NCBI RefSeq assembly: GCF_025961835.1
Contig: NZ_JAOQOK010000001.1
Location: 2,914,001 to 2,978,000 of the forward strand
DNA: 64,000 nt
Origin: Sphingobium sp. B2D3C
Lineage (GTDB): Bacteria; Pseudomonadota; Alphaproteobacteria; Sphingomonadales; Sphingomonadaceae
Direction of reading: 5' to 3'
Shown: positions 1 to 9,537 of the stretch, piece after piece
How the letters are laid out: every line of letters begins with the position of its first letter
Numbering within the stretch: position 1 is the first letter of the stretch
The notes under the pieces: model-generated
Database searches by the model: none
The model's input: only the letters and a program-made list of their open reading frames with translations
Told to the model about the DNA's origin: nothing
Translations under genes and position numbers: made by a program

Positions 1-135
1 GTGGCCGATCACATCATCGACACCATCTTCCTGCAGGACCGCAAGGCGCGCCACGTGACGGTGAAGATCGTCAAGCTGGCCCTCTCCGAGCGGAACGAGA
101 AGATCGGCATCACCCTCTCCCGCTGGCGGAAATAG
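1..135 (+). CDS. C-terminal fragment, FolB-like (dihydroneopterin aldolase) protein, partial
   Basis: Only the last 44 codons are present; the frame is open from base 1 and ends with TAG at 133-135. The visible tail begins VADHIIDTIFLQDRKARHV and ends with a KLALSE...IGITLSR pattern. That pattern resembles the last strand of the dihydroneopterin aldolase family of alphaproteobacteria, which acts in folate biosynthesis. The assignment rests on a short, catalytically uninformative piece, so only the existence of a gene end is firm. The gene is on the + strand and is followed by a palindromic repeat rather than a T-rich terminator. Confidence 0.45.
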   Translation: MADHIIDTIFLQDRKARHVTVKIVKLALSERNEKIGITLSRWRK

Positions 136-160
136 GGTTCGCAGACCCACATTCCTCCGC

Positions 161-284
161 CCGTTCGTGTCGAGCGAAGTCGAGACACGTTAGAACAGCG
201 CTCGCGTGTCTCGACTTCAGCTTGCAGCTGAAGTTTATCCTGAGCGCCCGCCCTGCGGGCAGTCGAAGGGCTCGACACGAACGG
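161..284. repeat. Nested intergenic inverted repeat (sphingomonad-type palindrome)
   Basis: Two nested inverted repeats are readable. The outer arms are CCGTTCGTGTCGAGC at 161-175 and its exact reverse complement at 270-284. The inner arms are GAAGTCGAGACACG at 176-189 and its exact reverse complement at 205-218. The segment lies between the end of the partial gene (+) and the end of the oxygenase gene (-), so a transcript from either side would fold there and may stop. The motif 'CGAAGTCGAGACAC' is the kind of intergenic repeat seen in many copies in sphingomonad genomes; copy number cannot be judged here. Confidence 0.8.
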
Positions 285-302
285 GATGTGCTTGGTGAAA
301 AC

Positions 303-1250
303 CTAACCCTTCTTCAGCCCAATCTCGCGCAGCCGCTCGTGCAGATAGTCATGCGCGCTGATCGGCGGTTCACGCAGCGGATTTTCCGCGCTCACGCATT
401 GCGGCAGCGCCTCGATCATCACGTCCGGCTCCAGATGCAGGAAGAAAGGCATGGAATAGCGCGGGATGTGCCGGCGCTCGGGCGGCGGATTGACGACGCG
501 GTGGCTGGTCGAGGGCAGCACATGATTGGTCAGCCGCTGCAGCATATCGCCGACATTGATGACCAGCGCGCCAGCGGGCGGTGTGGCCGGAATCCACTCA
601 CCCTCGCGCGTCAGCAGCTGCAGCCCGCCTTCCTCGGCGCCGAGCAGCAGGGTGATGAGGTTGATGTCCTCGTGCGCGCCGGCGCGAATGCCCGGCGCCT
701 GCGCGGAGACGGGCGGATAATGCAGCAGCCGCAGGATGGAATTGCCCTCGTCGATCTTGGCGTCGAACCAGTCGGGCGCCAGGCCGAGATGGCGCGCGAC
801 GCCGGAGAGGATGCGCGCGCCCACGGCATCGAACGCCGCGAACAGCGCTGTAAAAGTCTCCTCGAACCCCGCGATCTCGTCCGGCCAGATGTTGGGCGGC
901 ATATCGGCGGCGAGGGGATGACCGGCCGGCAGGGCGCGGCCGACATGCCAGAATTCCTTGAGGTCGTTCTCGCTGGCGCCCTTGGCGACCTCTGTCCCGA
1001 ACGCCGTGTACCCGCGCTGTCCCGCGCCGCCGGGCACGAGATAGGTGCGCTTGACCGGATCGGGCAGCGCGAAGAACGCCTTTGCCAGCGCCCAGCCCCG
1101 CGCCACGAGGTCCGGGTCCATCCCATGATCGGTGACGATGGCGAAGCCATATTCGCGGAAGCTGCTGCCGATCGCATCGGCGAAATCCTGCGGCGAGAGG
1201 CGCGCGAGCGAGAGAGTGGGGACATGCCCCAGCGGATCGGATGACGTCAT
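303..1250 (-). CDS. Isopenicillin N synthase family 2-oxoglutarate/Fe(II) dioxygenase
   Basis: A 315-residue protein with the two-part architecture of the family: an N-terminal DIOX_N-like region (about 10-130) and a C-terminal double-stranded beta-helix. The iron triad is visible as H193-x-D195 (in AHEDINLITLLL) and H250 (in TSHRVVN), and the 2-oxoglutarate-binding RxS as R264-Y-S266. Members oxidise small molecules with O2; the substrate cannot be read from sequence, and sphingomonads carry several paralogues of general metabolism, so a beta-lactam role is not implied. The ATG start at 1250 is the first in frame and gives the expected N-terminus. It is a single gene, divergent from the EVE-domain gene. 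Confidence 0.85.
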   Translation of the reverse strand: MTSSDPLGHVPTLSLARLSPQDFADAIGSSFREYGFAIVTDHGMDPDLVARGWALAKAFFALPDPVKRTYLVPGGAGQRGYTAFGTEVAKGASENDLKEFWHVGRALPAGHPLAADMPPNIWPDEIAGFEETFTALFAAFDAVGARILSGVARHLGLAPDWFDAKIDEGNSILRLLHYPPVSAQAPGIRAGAHEDINLITLLLGAEEGGLQLLTREGEWIPATPPAGALVINVGDMLQRLTNHVLPSTSHRVVNPPPERRHIPRYSMPFFLHLEPDVMIEALPQCVSAENPLREPPISAHDYLHERLREIGLKKG

Positions 1251-1402
1251 GACGGTCTCACTCGAACGTGAAATGATGATGCCTGACTAGGCGTTCGCGG
1301 CGGGGCTGTCACGCCGGGGCTTGGTGACAGCAAAGGCCTTGCACCCCGCAGACCGGCATGGAATGGCGCCCGGGCAGGCTGGCAAAGGAGGATCGATCGC
1401 CC

Positions 1403-1810
1403 ATGCGCTACTGGCTGATGAAATCGGAGCCCGATGTGTTCTCCTGGGACGATCTGGTCGAGAAGGGCCGCGCCGAGTGGGACGGGGTGCGCAACCATGC
1501 CGCCAAGCTGAACATGAAGGCCATGGAGGTCGGTGACCAGGCGCTGTTCTATCACAGCAATATCGGCGTCGAATGCGTCGGCATCATGGAGATCGTGCGC
1601 GGGGCCGAGCAGGACAGCACGGACGAAACCGGCAAGTGGTTCGCGGTGGAAGTCGCGCCAGTGCGCAAACTCGCCAAGCCGGTCACGCTCAAGCAGATCA
1701 AGGCCGATCCTGCATTTGCGAACATGGCTTTGGTGCGACAATCGCGCCTGTCCGTGTCGTCAGTGAGCGACGAGGAATTCCAGAGAATCGTTGATTTATC
1801 GGAGCAATAA
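1403..1810 (+). CDS. EVE domain-containing protein (thymocyte nuclear protein 1-like)
   Basis: A 135-residue protein that is essentially one EVE domain, a PUA-related fold thought to bind modified nucleobases. The start MRYWLMKSEPDVFSWDDL is the family's hallmark N-terminus (W-x-M-K-S-E-P-x-x-[FY]-S). The internal WDGVRNHAA and DQALFYHSN segments are also typical. I chose ATG 1403 rather than the upstream ATG at 1358 because AAAGGAGGA at 1384-1392 is a good ribosome site and the extra 15 residues do not belong to the family. Cellular role is unsettled; links to DNA- or RNA-modification systems are known for some members, but no modification enzyme is nearby here. Confidence 0.9.
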   Translation: MRYWLMKSEPDVFSWDDLVEKGRAEWDGVRNHAAKLNMKAMEVGDQALFYHSNIGVECVGIMEIVRGAEQDSTDETGKWFAVEVAPVRKLAKPVTLKQIKADPAFANMALVRQSRLSVSSVSDEEFQRIVDLSEQ

Positions 1811-1955
1811 GCATTTCCGATTGAATGCGCAGGCCACAACGATTGCAGTTTTTGCATCCATCGCCCGGCCTTTGCAATTGAACTTTGCTGCGTTGCAACA
1901 CAAATGGCCTCCAGAGACCCGGGCGCTGCGCCCGATCAATTCCGGGAGCCACGAC

Positions 1956-2030
1956 ATGACCATTCTCAAGAAGATTTTTGCTGCCTACATCTCTGCCGCT
2001 GCCATGAGCGTTCCGTTCGGCGGCCTGTAA
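1956..2030 (+). CDS. Candidate 24-residue small protein (MTILKKIFAAYI...)
   Basis: A short ORF starting MTILKKIFAAYI and ending SVPFGGL, with a perfectly placed ribosome site GGGAG at 1944-1948, seven bases before the ATG. It is Lys-basic at the N-terminus, then hydrophobic and alanine-rich, so it could be a tiny membrane peptide or the beginning of a signal-like helix. Directly after its stop come a hairpin (2031-2069) and a strong intrinsic terminator (2078-2110), so this is a complete transcription unit of about 150-250 bases rather than a random ORF. I do not recognise a family. It might equally be a small RNA with an incidental or dual-function ORF. Confidence 0.45.
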   Translation: MTILKKIFAAYISAAAMSVPFGGL

Positions 2031-2069
2031 GCAGATGAGGCACGGCGCGACCCACTGAGGTCGCTCTGC
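2031..2069 (+). other. Hairpin downstream of the small ORF
   Basis: GCAGA at 2031-2035 pairs with TCTGC at 2065-2069, enclosing GCGACC (2047-2052), loop CACTGA, GGTCGC (2059-2064). It stands 8 bases upstream of the terminator stem, giving a tandem two-hairpin 3' end like that of many bacterial small RNAs. Confidence 0.55.
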
Positions 2070-2077
2070 TGCAAATC

Positions 2078-2110
2078 AAAAAGGCGACGCTGCAAGGCGT
2101 CGCCTTTTTT
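2078..2110 (+). terminator. Strong rho-independent terminator
   Basis: AAAAAGGCGACGC at 2078-2090 and GCGTCGCC followed by a run of six T (2097-2110) form an 8-base GC stem, extended by A-T pairs, with a 6-base loop. This is the clearest intrinsic terminator of the window and is oriented for a + strand transcript through the small ORF. Because the A tract is symmetrical it could also work leftward, but no leftward gene ends here. Confidence 0.9.
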
Positions 2111-2180
2111 GTGCGCCTTTTTGCTGGCGAATCTGCGGCCGCTTCCCTACAGCGCAGAACAATGATCGGTCCGGCGCGGA

Positions 2181-2211
2181 TTATCCCCGGACTTATCCAC
2201 ACTCATCCACA
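2181..2211 (+). promoter_or_regulatory. Cluster of DnaA-box-like 9-mers
   Basis: Three sites on one face of the DNA: TTATCCCCG at 2181-2189, the perfect consensus box TTATCCACA at 2193-2201, and TCATCCACA (one mismatch) at 2203-2211, spaced 12 and 10 bases start to start. A further reversed TTATCC core lies near 2240-2248. They sit in a 900-base gap without a conventional gene. A helically phased array of strong and weak boxes is what DnaA binds at origins and at DnaA-regulated sites. No extended AT-rich unwinding element is obvious beside it, so an origin is only one possibility. Confidence 0.5.
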
Positions 2212-2738
2212 GTTTTGATCTCGCTCCCCGCATTGCAGCGGCGGATAATGCTTTGCACGACTCGATTCTCGTGAGACCATCAAGCCATAGAGAGACAGAA
2301 ATGTTCTGTTAAATCAGGATGTTGAGTCGATCTTACGGACCAAGACCTCCGCGCGGCAACGTGCTCGGCGGATTGGTTCGGCCCGCCGCCAACCGCAGGA
2401 TCACGCTTCCCCCGGGAACAGGATCGCGAGGCAGCGGGAAGGATGCAGGCTCTGCCGTCTAGGCATGATCCCGCATCCGCAAAGGCCGGCACGGCTTGCC
2501 CTTCGGGCGAGCCTCGCGCGGTCGATCCGAAGGCGGCCTGCCGCAGCCGGATCAGCACGTCGGACTTCCGCAAGGAACAGGACGTGAGGCGCACGATCTC
2601 ACGGTCGAGAGCGTCGTGCCAGACGCCGGATGTCCCGGAGACGGGCTGGAAGGCGATGGCATCGTGGGGGCCGGTAGCGATGCCGGCCCCCATTTTCATG
2701 AGTCGCGTGCGGTGAAGACCCCGCGCGCCGGCCTTGGC
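2212..2738. other. Intergenic region without a recognisable gene
   Basis: About 530 bases between the DnaA-box cluster and the end of the peptidase gene. Open frames exist on both strands but their products (Ser/Arg/Pro-rich, no family resemblance) look like GC-driven noise. I looked for tmRNA, SRP RNA, RNase P RNA and 6S RNA signatures and saw none. The one structured item is the hairpin at 2664-2693. Confidence 0.5.
2664..2696 (+). terminator. Hairpin, possible weak terminator
   Basis: GTGGGGGCCGGTA at 2664-2676 pairs with TGCCGGCCCCCA at 2681-2692 through an 11-12 base stem with one G-T pair and a 4-base GCGA (GNRA-type) loop. Only four T follow (2693-2696). It would end a + strand transcript coming through the unassigned region, or face the 3' end of the leftward peptidase transcript. 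Confidence 0.45.
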
Positions 2739-4604
2739 TCAGGCCATCAGCGCCTCGGCCTCATCCAGCGTATCCGACAGGAGCTGGACGACGGCACGAT
2801 AGGGCTCCGGCCCCGCCATGTTCAGCCCCGCCCGCTTGAGGATCTCGACCGGATAATCCGAGCCGCCGGCCTTGAGCACGGCCAGATAATTATCCCGCGC
2901 CTTCGCCCCGCGGCGCTTGATTTCACCGGCGAAATAGACGGCGGCGGAGAAGCAGGTGGCATATTGGTAGACGTAGAAGCTGTTGTAGAAGTGCGGAATA
3001 TAGGCCCATTCATTGCCATAGGCCGGCTCCATGCCGACCTTCGGCCCATGGTAGCGCGCCAGCAGATCGGTGTAGAGCGTGGTGAAGGCGCCACCCGACA
3101 GACCATCGCCCGCCTCGGCCCGGTCATGCGCCACCAGTTCGAACTCGGCGAACATCGTCTGGCGGAAGAAGGTGCCGCGAATATTCTCCATCCGCTGGCC
3201 GAGATAGAAGAGCTTCTCCTCGCGCGTCTTGGCCTGCGACTCCATATAATCGAGCAGCAGCAGCTCGTTCAGCGTCGAGGCGATCTCGGCGGTGAAGATC
3301 GGATAATCCGCTTTCTCAAAGGGCTGCGCGGCATTGGCGAGCAGACTGTGCATGGCATGGCCCCACTCATGCGCATAGGTGCTCAGGCTCTCATATTCGT
3401 CGCTCAGGTTGAGCAGCAGATAGGGATGCACATCATAGGCGCTGGACTGCATATAGGCGCCCGGCCGCTTGCCGGTCCGTGGCCACGGGTCCATCCACCG
3501 CGCGGCCGTCGCGCGTGAGAGGGAGGCGGCATAATCGCGCCCCAGCGGCTGCACCGCCGCGAGCGTCAGTCGCCGCATCTCATCGAGCGAAAAGCGGCGC
3601 CCCGTTTCCACCAGCGGCGGGTAGATATCGTAATAATAGAGGTCCGGCAGCTTGAGCATCCGGCGGCGCAGCTCGAAATAGCGGTGAAGCTGGGGCAGGC
3701 CCTTGTTGGTCTCCGCCACCAGGGTGCGATAGACGCCCTCCGGCACATTCGATCCGGCGAGGGCCGACGCCAGCGCGGTGGGATATTTGCGCGCCTTGGC
3801 ATCGAAGATATTGCCGCGGACCTGCGCCAGATAGGTCGCACCGAAGCTGTTGCGGAACTCCCCGTAGGTCTTCCAGAAGGCATCGAACACCGCCTTGCGA
3901 TCCGCCCGCTCGGGCGCTGCGCGGTGGACGGTATAGCCCTGATTGTCGAGCTTCACTTTTTCGCCGGTGGACAGGGTGATGCTGGGCCAGAGGATGTCCG
4001 AGCTGCGCAACTGGTCCGAAATGTCGCCGGGCGCCGAGAGCACGGATGTTGCGCTCGCCAGCAGCCCTTCGCCTTCCGGCGAGAGGGTATGCGGCGCGCG
4101 ACGCAGCATGTCGGCCAGCGCATGATCGAACCGATCGCGCAACACGGCATTCGCGGCGATGAACTGCTTGATCTTCGCCTCGCCAATGCTCAGCACTTCC
4201 GGCGCGATCCAGGCGCTGGCCTCGCTGAACGCGGTGAACAGGTCAACCGCCTGCCCCTGCTTCTCCTGGTTCGCAGAGACGCGCACATCTTCGTCGGCGC
4301 GCAGGCTGGCATAGACATAGACGCGCAGGATCTGCCGGTAGAGGTCGGACTGCATGGTGAAGGCCGCCGCGAGCGTCTCGGCACTTTCGCCAAGCCGCCC
4401 CTTATAGGCCGCCATGCCCTTGACCGCCTCGAGCGCGGAAAGGCGGGCGCTGTCCCACGCGGCATCGTCGGCATAAAGCGCGCTGAGATCCCAGGTGAGA
4501 TCGCGGTTTGAGGCGGTTTGCGCGGCAAGCGAAGCGGGCGCCAGCGCGGCGAGGCCGGCGAGGGCGGCGGCGGCCACGGCTTCGCGGCGGGAAAGGTCGG
4601 TCAT
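2739..4604 (-). CDS. pepF: Exported M3-family oligoendopeptidase F homologue
   Basis: A 621-residue zinc metallopeptidase. The catalytic HEXXH is H412-E-W-G-H416 within TYAHEWGHAMHS, and the N-terminal helical region is of PepF/M3B type. It cleaves short oligopeptides. The N-terminus MTDLSRREAVAAAALAGLAA carries a twin-arginine pattern (SRREAV) and a hydrophobic stretch ending near ASLAAQ, so Tat export to the periplasm is likely; this is unlike the cytoplasmic PepF of Gram-positive bacteria. I placed the start at ATG 4604. The frame stays open upstream to 4940, but that part is low-complexity and overlaps the groL terminator. Single gene, following the groS-groL transcript in the same direction. 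Confidence 0.88.
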   Translation of the reverse strand: MTDLSRREAVAAAALAGLAALAPASLAAQTASNRDLTWDLSALYADDAAWDSARLSALEAVKGMAAYKGRLGESAETLAAAFTMQSDLYRQILRVYVYASLRADEDVRVSANQEKQGQAVDLFTAFSEASAWIAPEVLSIGEAKIKQFIAANAVLRDRFDHALADMLRRAPHTLSPEGEGLLASATSVLSAPGDISDQLRSSDILWPSITLSTGEKVKLDNQGYTVHRAAPERADRKAVFDAFWKTYGEFRNSFGATYLAQVRGNIFDAKARKYPTALASALAGSNVPEGVYRTLVAETNKGLPQLHRYFELRRRMLKLPDLYYYDIYPPLVETGRRFSLDEMRRLTLAAVQPLGRDYAASLSRATAARWMDPWPRTGKRPGAYMQSSAYDVHPYLLLNLSDEYESLSTYAHEWGHAMHSLLANAAQPFEKADYPIFTAEIASTLNELLLLDYMESQAKTREEKLFYLGQRMENIRGTFFRQTMFAEFELVAHDRAEAGDGLSGGAFTTLYTDLLARYHGPKVGMEPAYGNEWAYIPHFYNSFYVYQYATCFSAAVYFAGEIKRRGAKARDNYLAVLKAGGSDYPVEILKRAGLNMAGPEPYRAVVQLLSDTLDEAEALMA

Positions 4605-4734
4605 GCGGTCATCCTGATCGGGCGCCGCGGAACAGGCAGCGCCAGGTTGCGATGTCCTACTGTGTCGGCATTGCGCGCCGATGGGAAGATGCTTGTGCGA
4701 AACCGGCGGCGCCCGCACGGCCCGCCGTTGCCCA

Positions 4735-4766
4735 AAGGAAAAGGCCGCCGGTTTCCCGACGGCCTT
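4735..4766 (-). terminator. Rho-independent terminator of groS-groL
   Basis: On the minus strand AAGGCCGTCGG, loop GAAA (a GNRA tetraloop), CCGGCGGCCTT, then a short T-rich stretch with CC. The 11-base stem has one G-T pair. It starts 26 bases after the groL stop. Confidence 0.85.
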
Positions 4767-4791
4767 CCCTGATACCAAAACGGTGAACTTC

Positions 4792-6459
<1,668 letters not shown>

Positions 6460-6476
6460 TCAACGGAGTGCGAGAA

Positions 6477-6764
6477 TCAGGCGATGACGCCCAGAATGTC
6501 GCTTTCCTTCATGATGAGCAGGTCTTCACCGTCGACCTTGACCTCGGTGCCGGACCACTTGCCGAACAGCACGCGGTCACCGGCCTTGACGTCGAGCGGC
6601 GTCACCTTGCCGTCTTCCGCCTTGGCGCCCGTACCCACGGAGACGATCTCGCCTTCCTGCGGCTTTTCCTTGGCGCTGTCGGGAATGATGATGCCACCGG
6701 CAGTCTTCTCATCGGCTTCGATGCGGCGAACGAGCACGCGGTCGTGCAGCGGACGAAATCCCAT
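6477..6764 (-). CDS. groS: Co-chaperonin GroES (10 kDa)
   Basis: A 95-residue GroES that caps the GroEL ring. [20 protein letters not shown], the mobile-loop segment [19 protein letters not shown], and the closing [16 protein letters not shown] are family hallmarks. I chose ATG 6764 over the upstream ATG at 6782 because the protein family begins at MGFRPLHDR and AAAGGA precedes this start at a suitable distance. First gene of the groS-groL operon. Confidence 0.98.
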   Translation of the reverse strand: MGFRPLHDRVLVRRIEADEKTAGGIIIPDSAKEKPQEGEIVSVGTGAKAEDGKVTPLDVKAGDRVLFGKWSGTEVKVDGEDLLIMKESDILGVIA

Positions 6765-6887
6765 TATCCAAGTCCTTTCCATAGCGGCGGGCGCTGTCGC
6801 TCTCCGATGGATCGCCCGGCCGGCCCTTGCCGAAGCCTGCGCGCCCCCCGGATACCGACTCCGGCACCCCGCCTGTGAAACACTGTG

Positions 6888-6914
6888 TTAGCACTGTCAG
6901 CGAGTGAGTGCTAA
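6888..6914. promoter_or_regulatory. CIRCE element (HrcA operator)
   Basis: TTAGCACTG at 6888-6896, nine-base spacer, GAGTGCTAA at 6906-6914. This matches the CIRCE consensus (TTAGCACTC-N9-GAGTGCTAA) with one mismatch. HrcA bound here represses groS-groL until heat stress. It covers the expected transcription start of the promoter just upstream. Confidence 0.95.
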
Positions 6915-6919
6915 CGGCC

Positions 6920-6950
6920 GCCATATGGGTCGGTCGAACCCCACGTCAAG
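6920..6950 (-). promoter_or_regulatory. Heat-shock-type promoter of groS-groL
   Basis: Read on the minus strand: CTTGAC (complement of 6945-6950), 15 bases, CCCATAT (complement of 6923-6929). This fits the sigma32/RpoH pattern CTTGAA - 13 to 15 - CCCCATNT. The same bases also give a sigma70-like TTGACG - 18 - TATGGC. The start point would fall inside the CIRCE element, consistent with dual HrcA and RpoH control. Experimental mapping is lacking. Confidence 0.6.
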
Positions 6951-7104
6951 GCGCAGTGCAGCAAAAAACTATTCGTTCTTTTGCCCGCGCGGTGGACCGT
7001 TCGGCGTTCTCGGCCGTTGGACGGTATCGCGTCGAAGGCGTCGCGATCCATCGATGACGGTCACTCATCCGCCTCAAGGACCGGCTGAACGCCCCTAAAT
7101 GATA

Positions 7105-7121
7105 TTGCGAACTAATCGCAA
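7105..7121. promoter_or_regulatory. Perfect inverted repeat upstream of mdh (candidate operator)
   Basis: TTGCGA, five bases ACTAA, TCGCAA: a perfect 6-5-6 dyad about 95 bases before the mdh start. Its size and position suit a dimeric regulator of the TCA operon. I do not recognise the regulator; the motif could also be chance. The rest of 6951-7215 shows only the mdh ribosome site (AAGAAGGAG near 7201). Confidence 0.4.
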
Positions 7122-7161
7122 AGAAAAGCCGGAATCTGGCCCGATCGTCATTGAACGGTAA

Positions 7162-8178
<1,017 letters not shown>

Positions 8179-8205
8179 GCGATGAAGCGCATCGCTTGCT
8201 CTTCC

Positions 8206-8535
8206 TGTTCCCCGGCGAAGGCCGGGGCCCAGCAGCGGCGGTGATGCAATGACCTGCGCCGGCTATGTTTACATCATGGCAGGTCGGCGGAACGGGACGA
8301 TTTATACCGGTGTGACGAGTGATCTGGTGAGACGCGTCACTCAGCATCGGACAGGAGAGATCAAGGGCTTCACCGCCAAATATGGCTGCAAGCTGCTGGT
8401 TTGGTACGAAGCCCATGACGATCTTCAGAACGCGCGACAGCGCGAACTGCGGATCATTGAAGAAGTAAACCCGGACTGGAACGATCTGTTCGAGTCCATC
8501 TGTCAGAACTGGACCCCGGCCTTCGCCGGGGAACA
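8206..8535 (+). mobile_element. GIY-YIG element 1: nuclease ORF between inverted palindromic repeats
   Basis: The left repeat, 8206-8230, contains the palindrome CCCCGGCGAAGGCCGGGG at 8210-8227. The right repeat, 8511-8535, is its inverted copy with the loop in the opposite sense (GCCTTCGC). The 25-base arms match except for one base, and similarity continues outward (CTTCCT on both sides) with a one-base gap. Between them is a single GIY-YIG ORF. The unit fills the gap between mdh (27 bases upstream) and sucD (18 bases downstream). I saw no clear target-site duplication. Being a mobile element is an inference from the architecture and from the similar unit at 13697-14059. Confidence 0.6.
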
Positions 8536-8553
8536 AGGAAGCGAAGCGAGCCC

Positions 8554-8557
<4 letters not shown>
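8249..8557 (+). CDS. GIY-YIG nuclease-superfamily protein, shortened and repeat-extended
   Basis: A 102-residue small GIY-YIG domain protein (COG2827-like). The signature is [21 protein letters not shown] with the catalytic-type Arg in LVRRVTQH and Glu in ARQRELR. Compared with the second copy at 13698-14030 it lacks about 12 residues, the basic MKKWKRAWKVRL segment, between RELR and [13 protein letters not shown]: an in-frame deletion of 36 bases. Its last 16 residues ([16 protein letters not shown]) are encoded by the right repeat, and the stop overlaps the sucD start as ATGA. It may therefore be inactive but still couples translation into sucD. Start ATG 8249 follows the left repeat closely. 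Confidence 0.75.
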
Positions 8558-9438
<881 letters not shown>

Positions 9439-9537
9439 GTGGTTAACAGCCGCTTCACCCGGGACGGCTTACAAGGCCGGTCCGGGATGGCGGCACAGGC
9501 GTCTTCCGCCCGGCGGAGAGAGGCAAGGATCGAACCG

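Noticed and set aside
303..1250. Beta-lactam biosynthesis role for the isopenicillin N synthase family gene
   Set aside because: The family name is historical; no ACV synthetase or other biosynthetic gene is near and the enzyme shares only the general oxygenase motifs.
222..2040. Long open frames antisense to the oxygenase and across the EVE-domain gene
   Set aside because: The sequences are Arg/Gln/His-rich with no family resemblance; they mirror the codon bias of the real genes on the other strand.
2280..2700. tmRNA, SRP RNA, RNase P RNA or 6S RNA in the gene desert
   Set aside because: I looked for the tmRNA tag, the SRP GGAAGGAAGCA-type loop and the RNase P GAGGAAAGUC block on both strands; only poor partial matches such as GGGAAGGATGCAGG were found.
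8206..8535. CRISPR-like or attenuator interpretation of the paired repeats
   Set aside because: Only two copies, inverted rather than direct, with a complete ORF between them; not CRISPR. An attenuator role is possible but does not explain the GIY-YIG gene.
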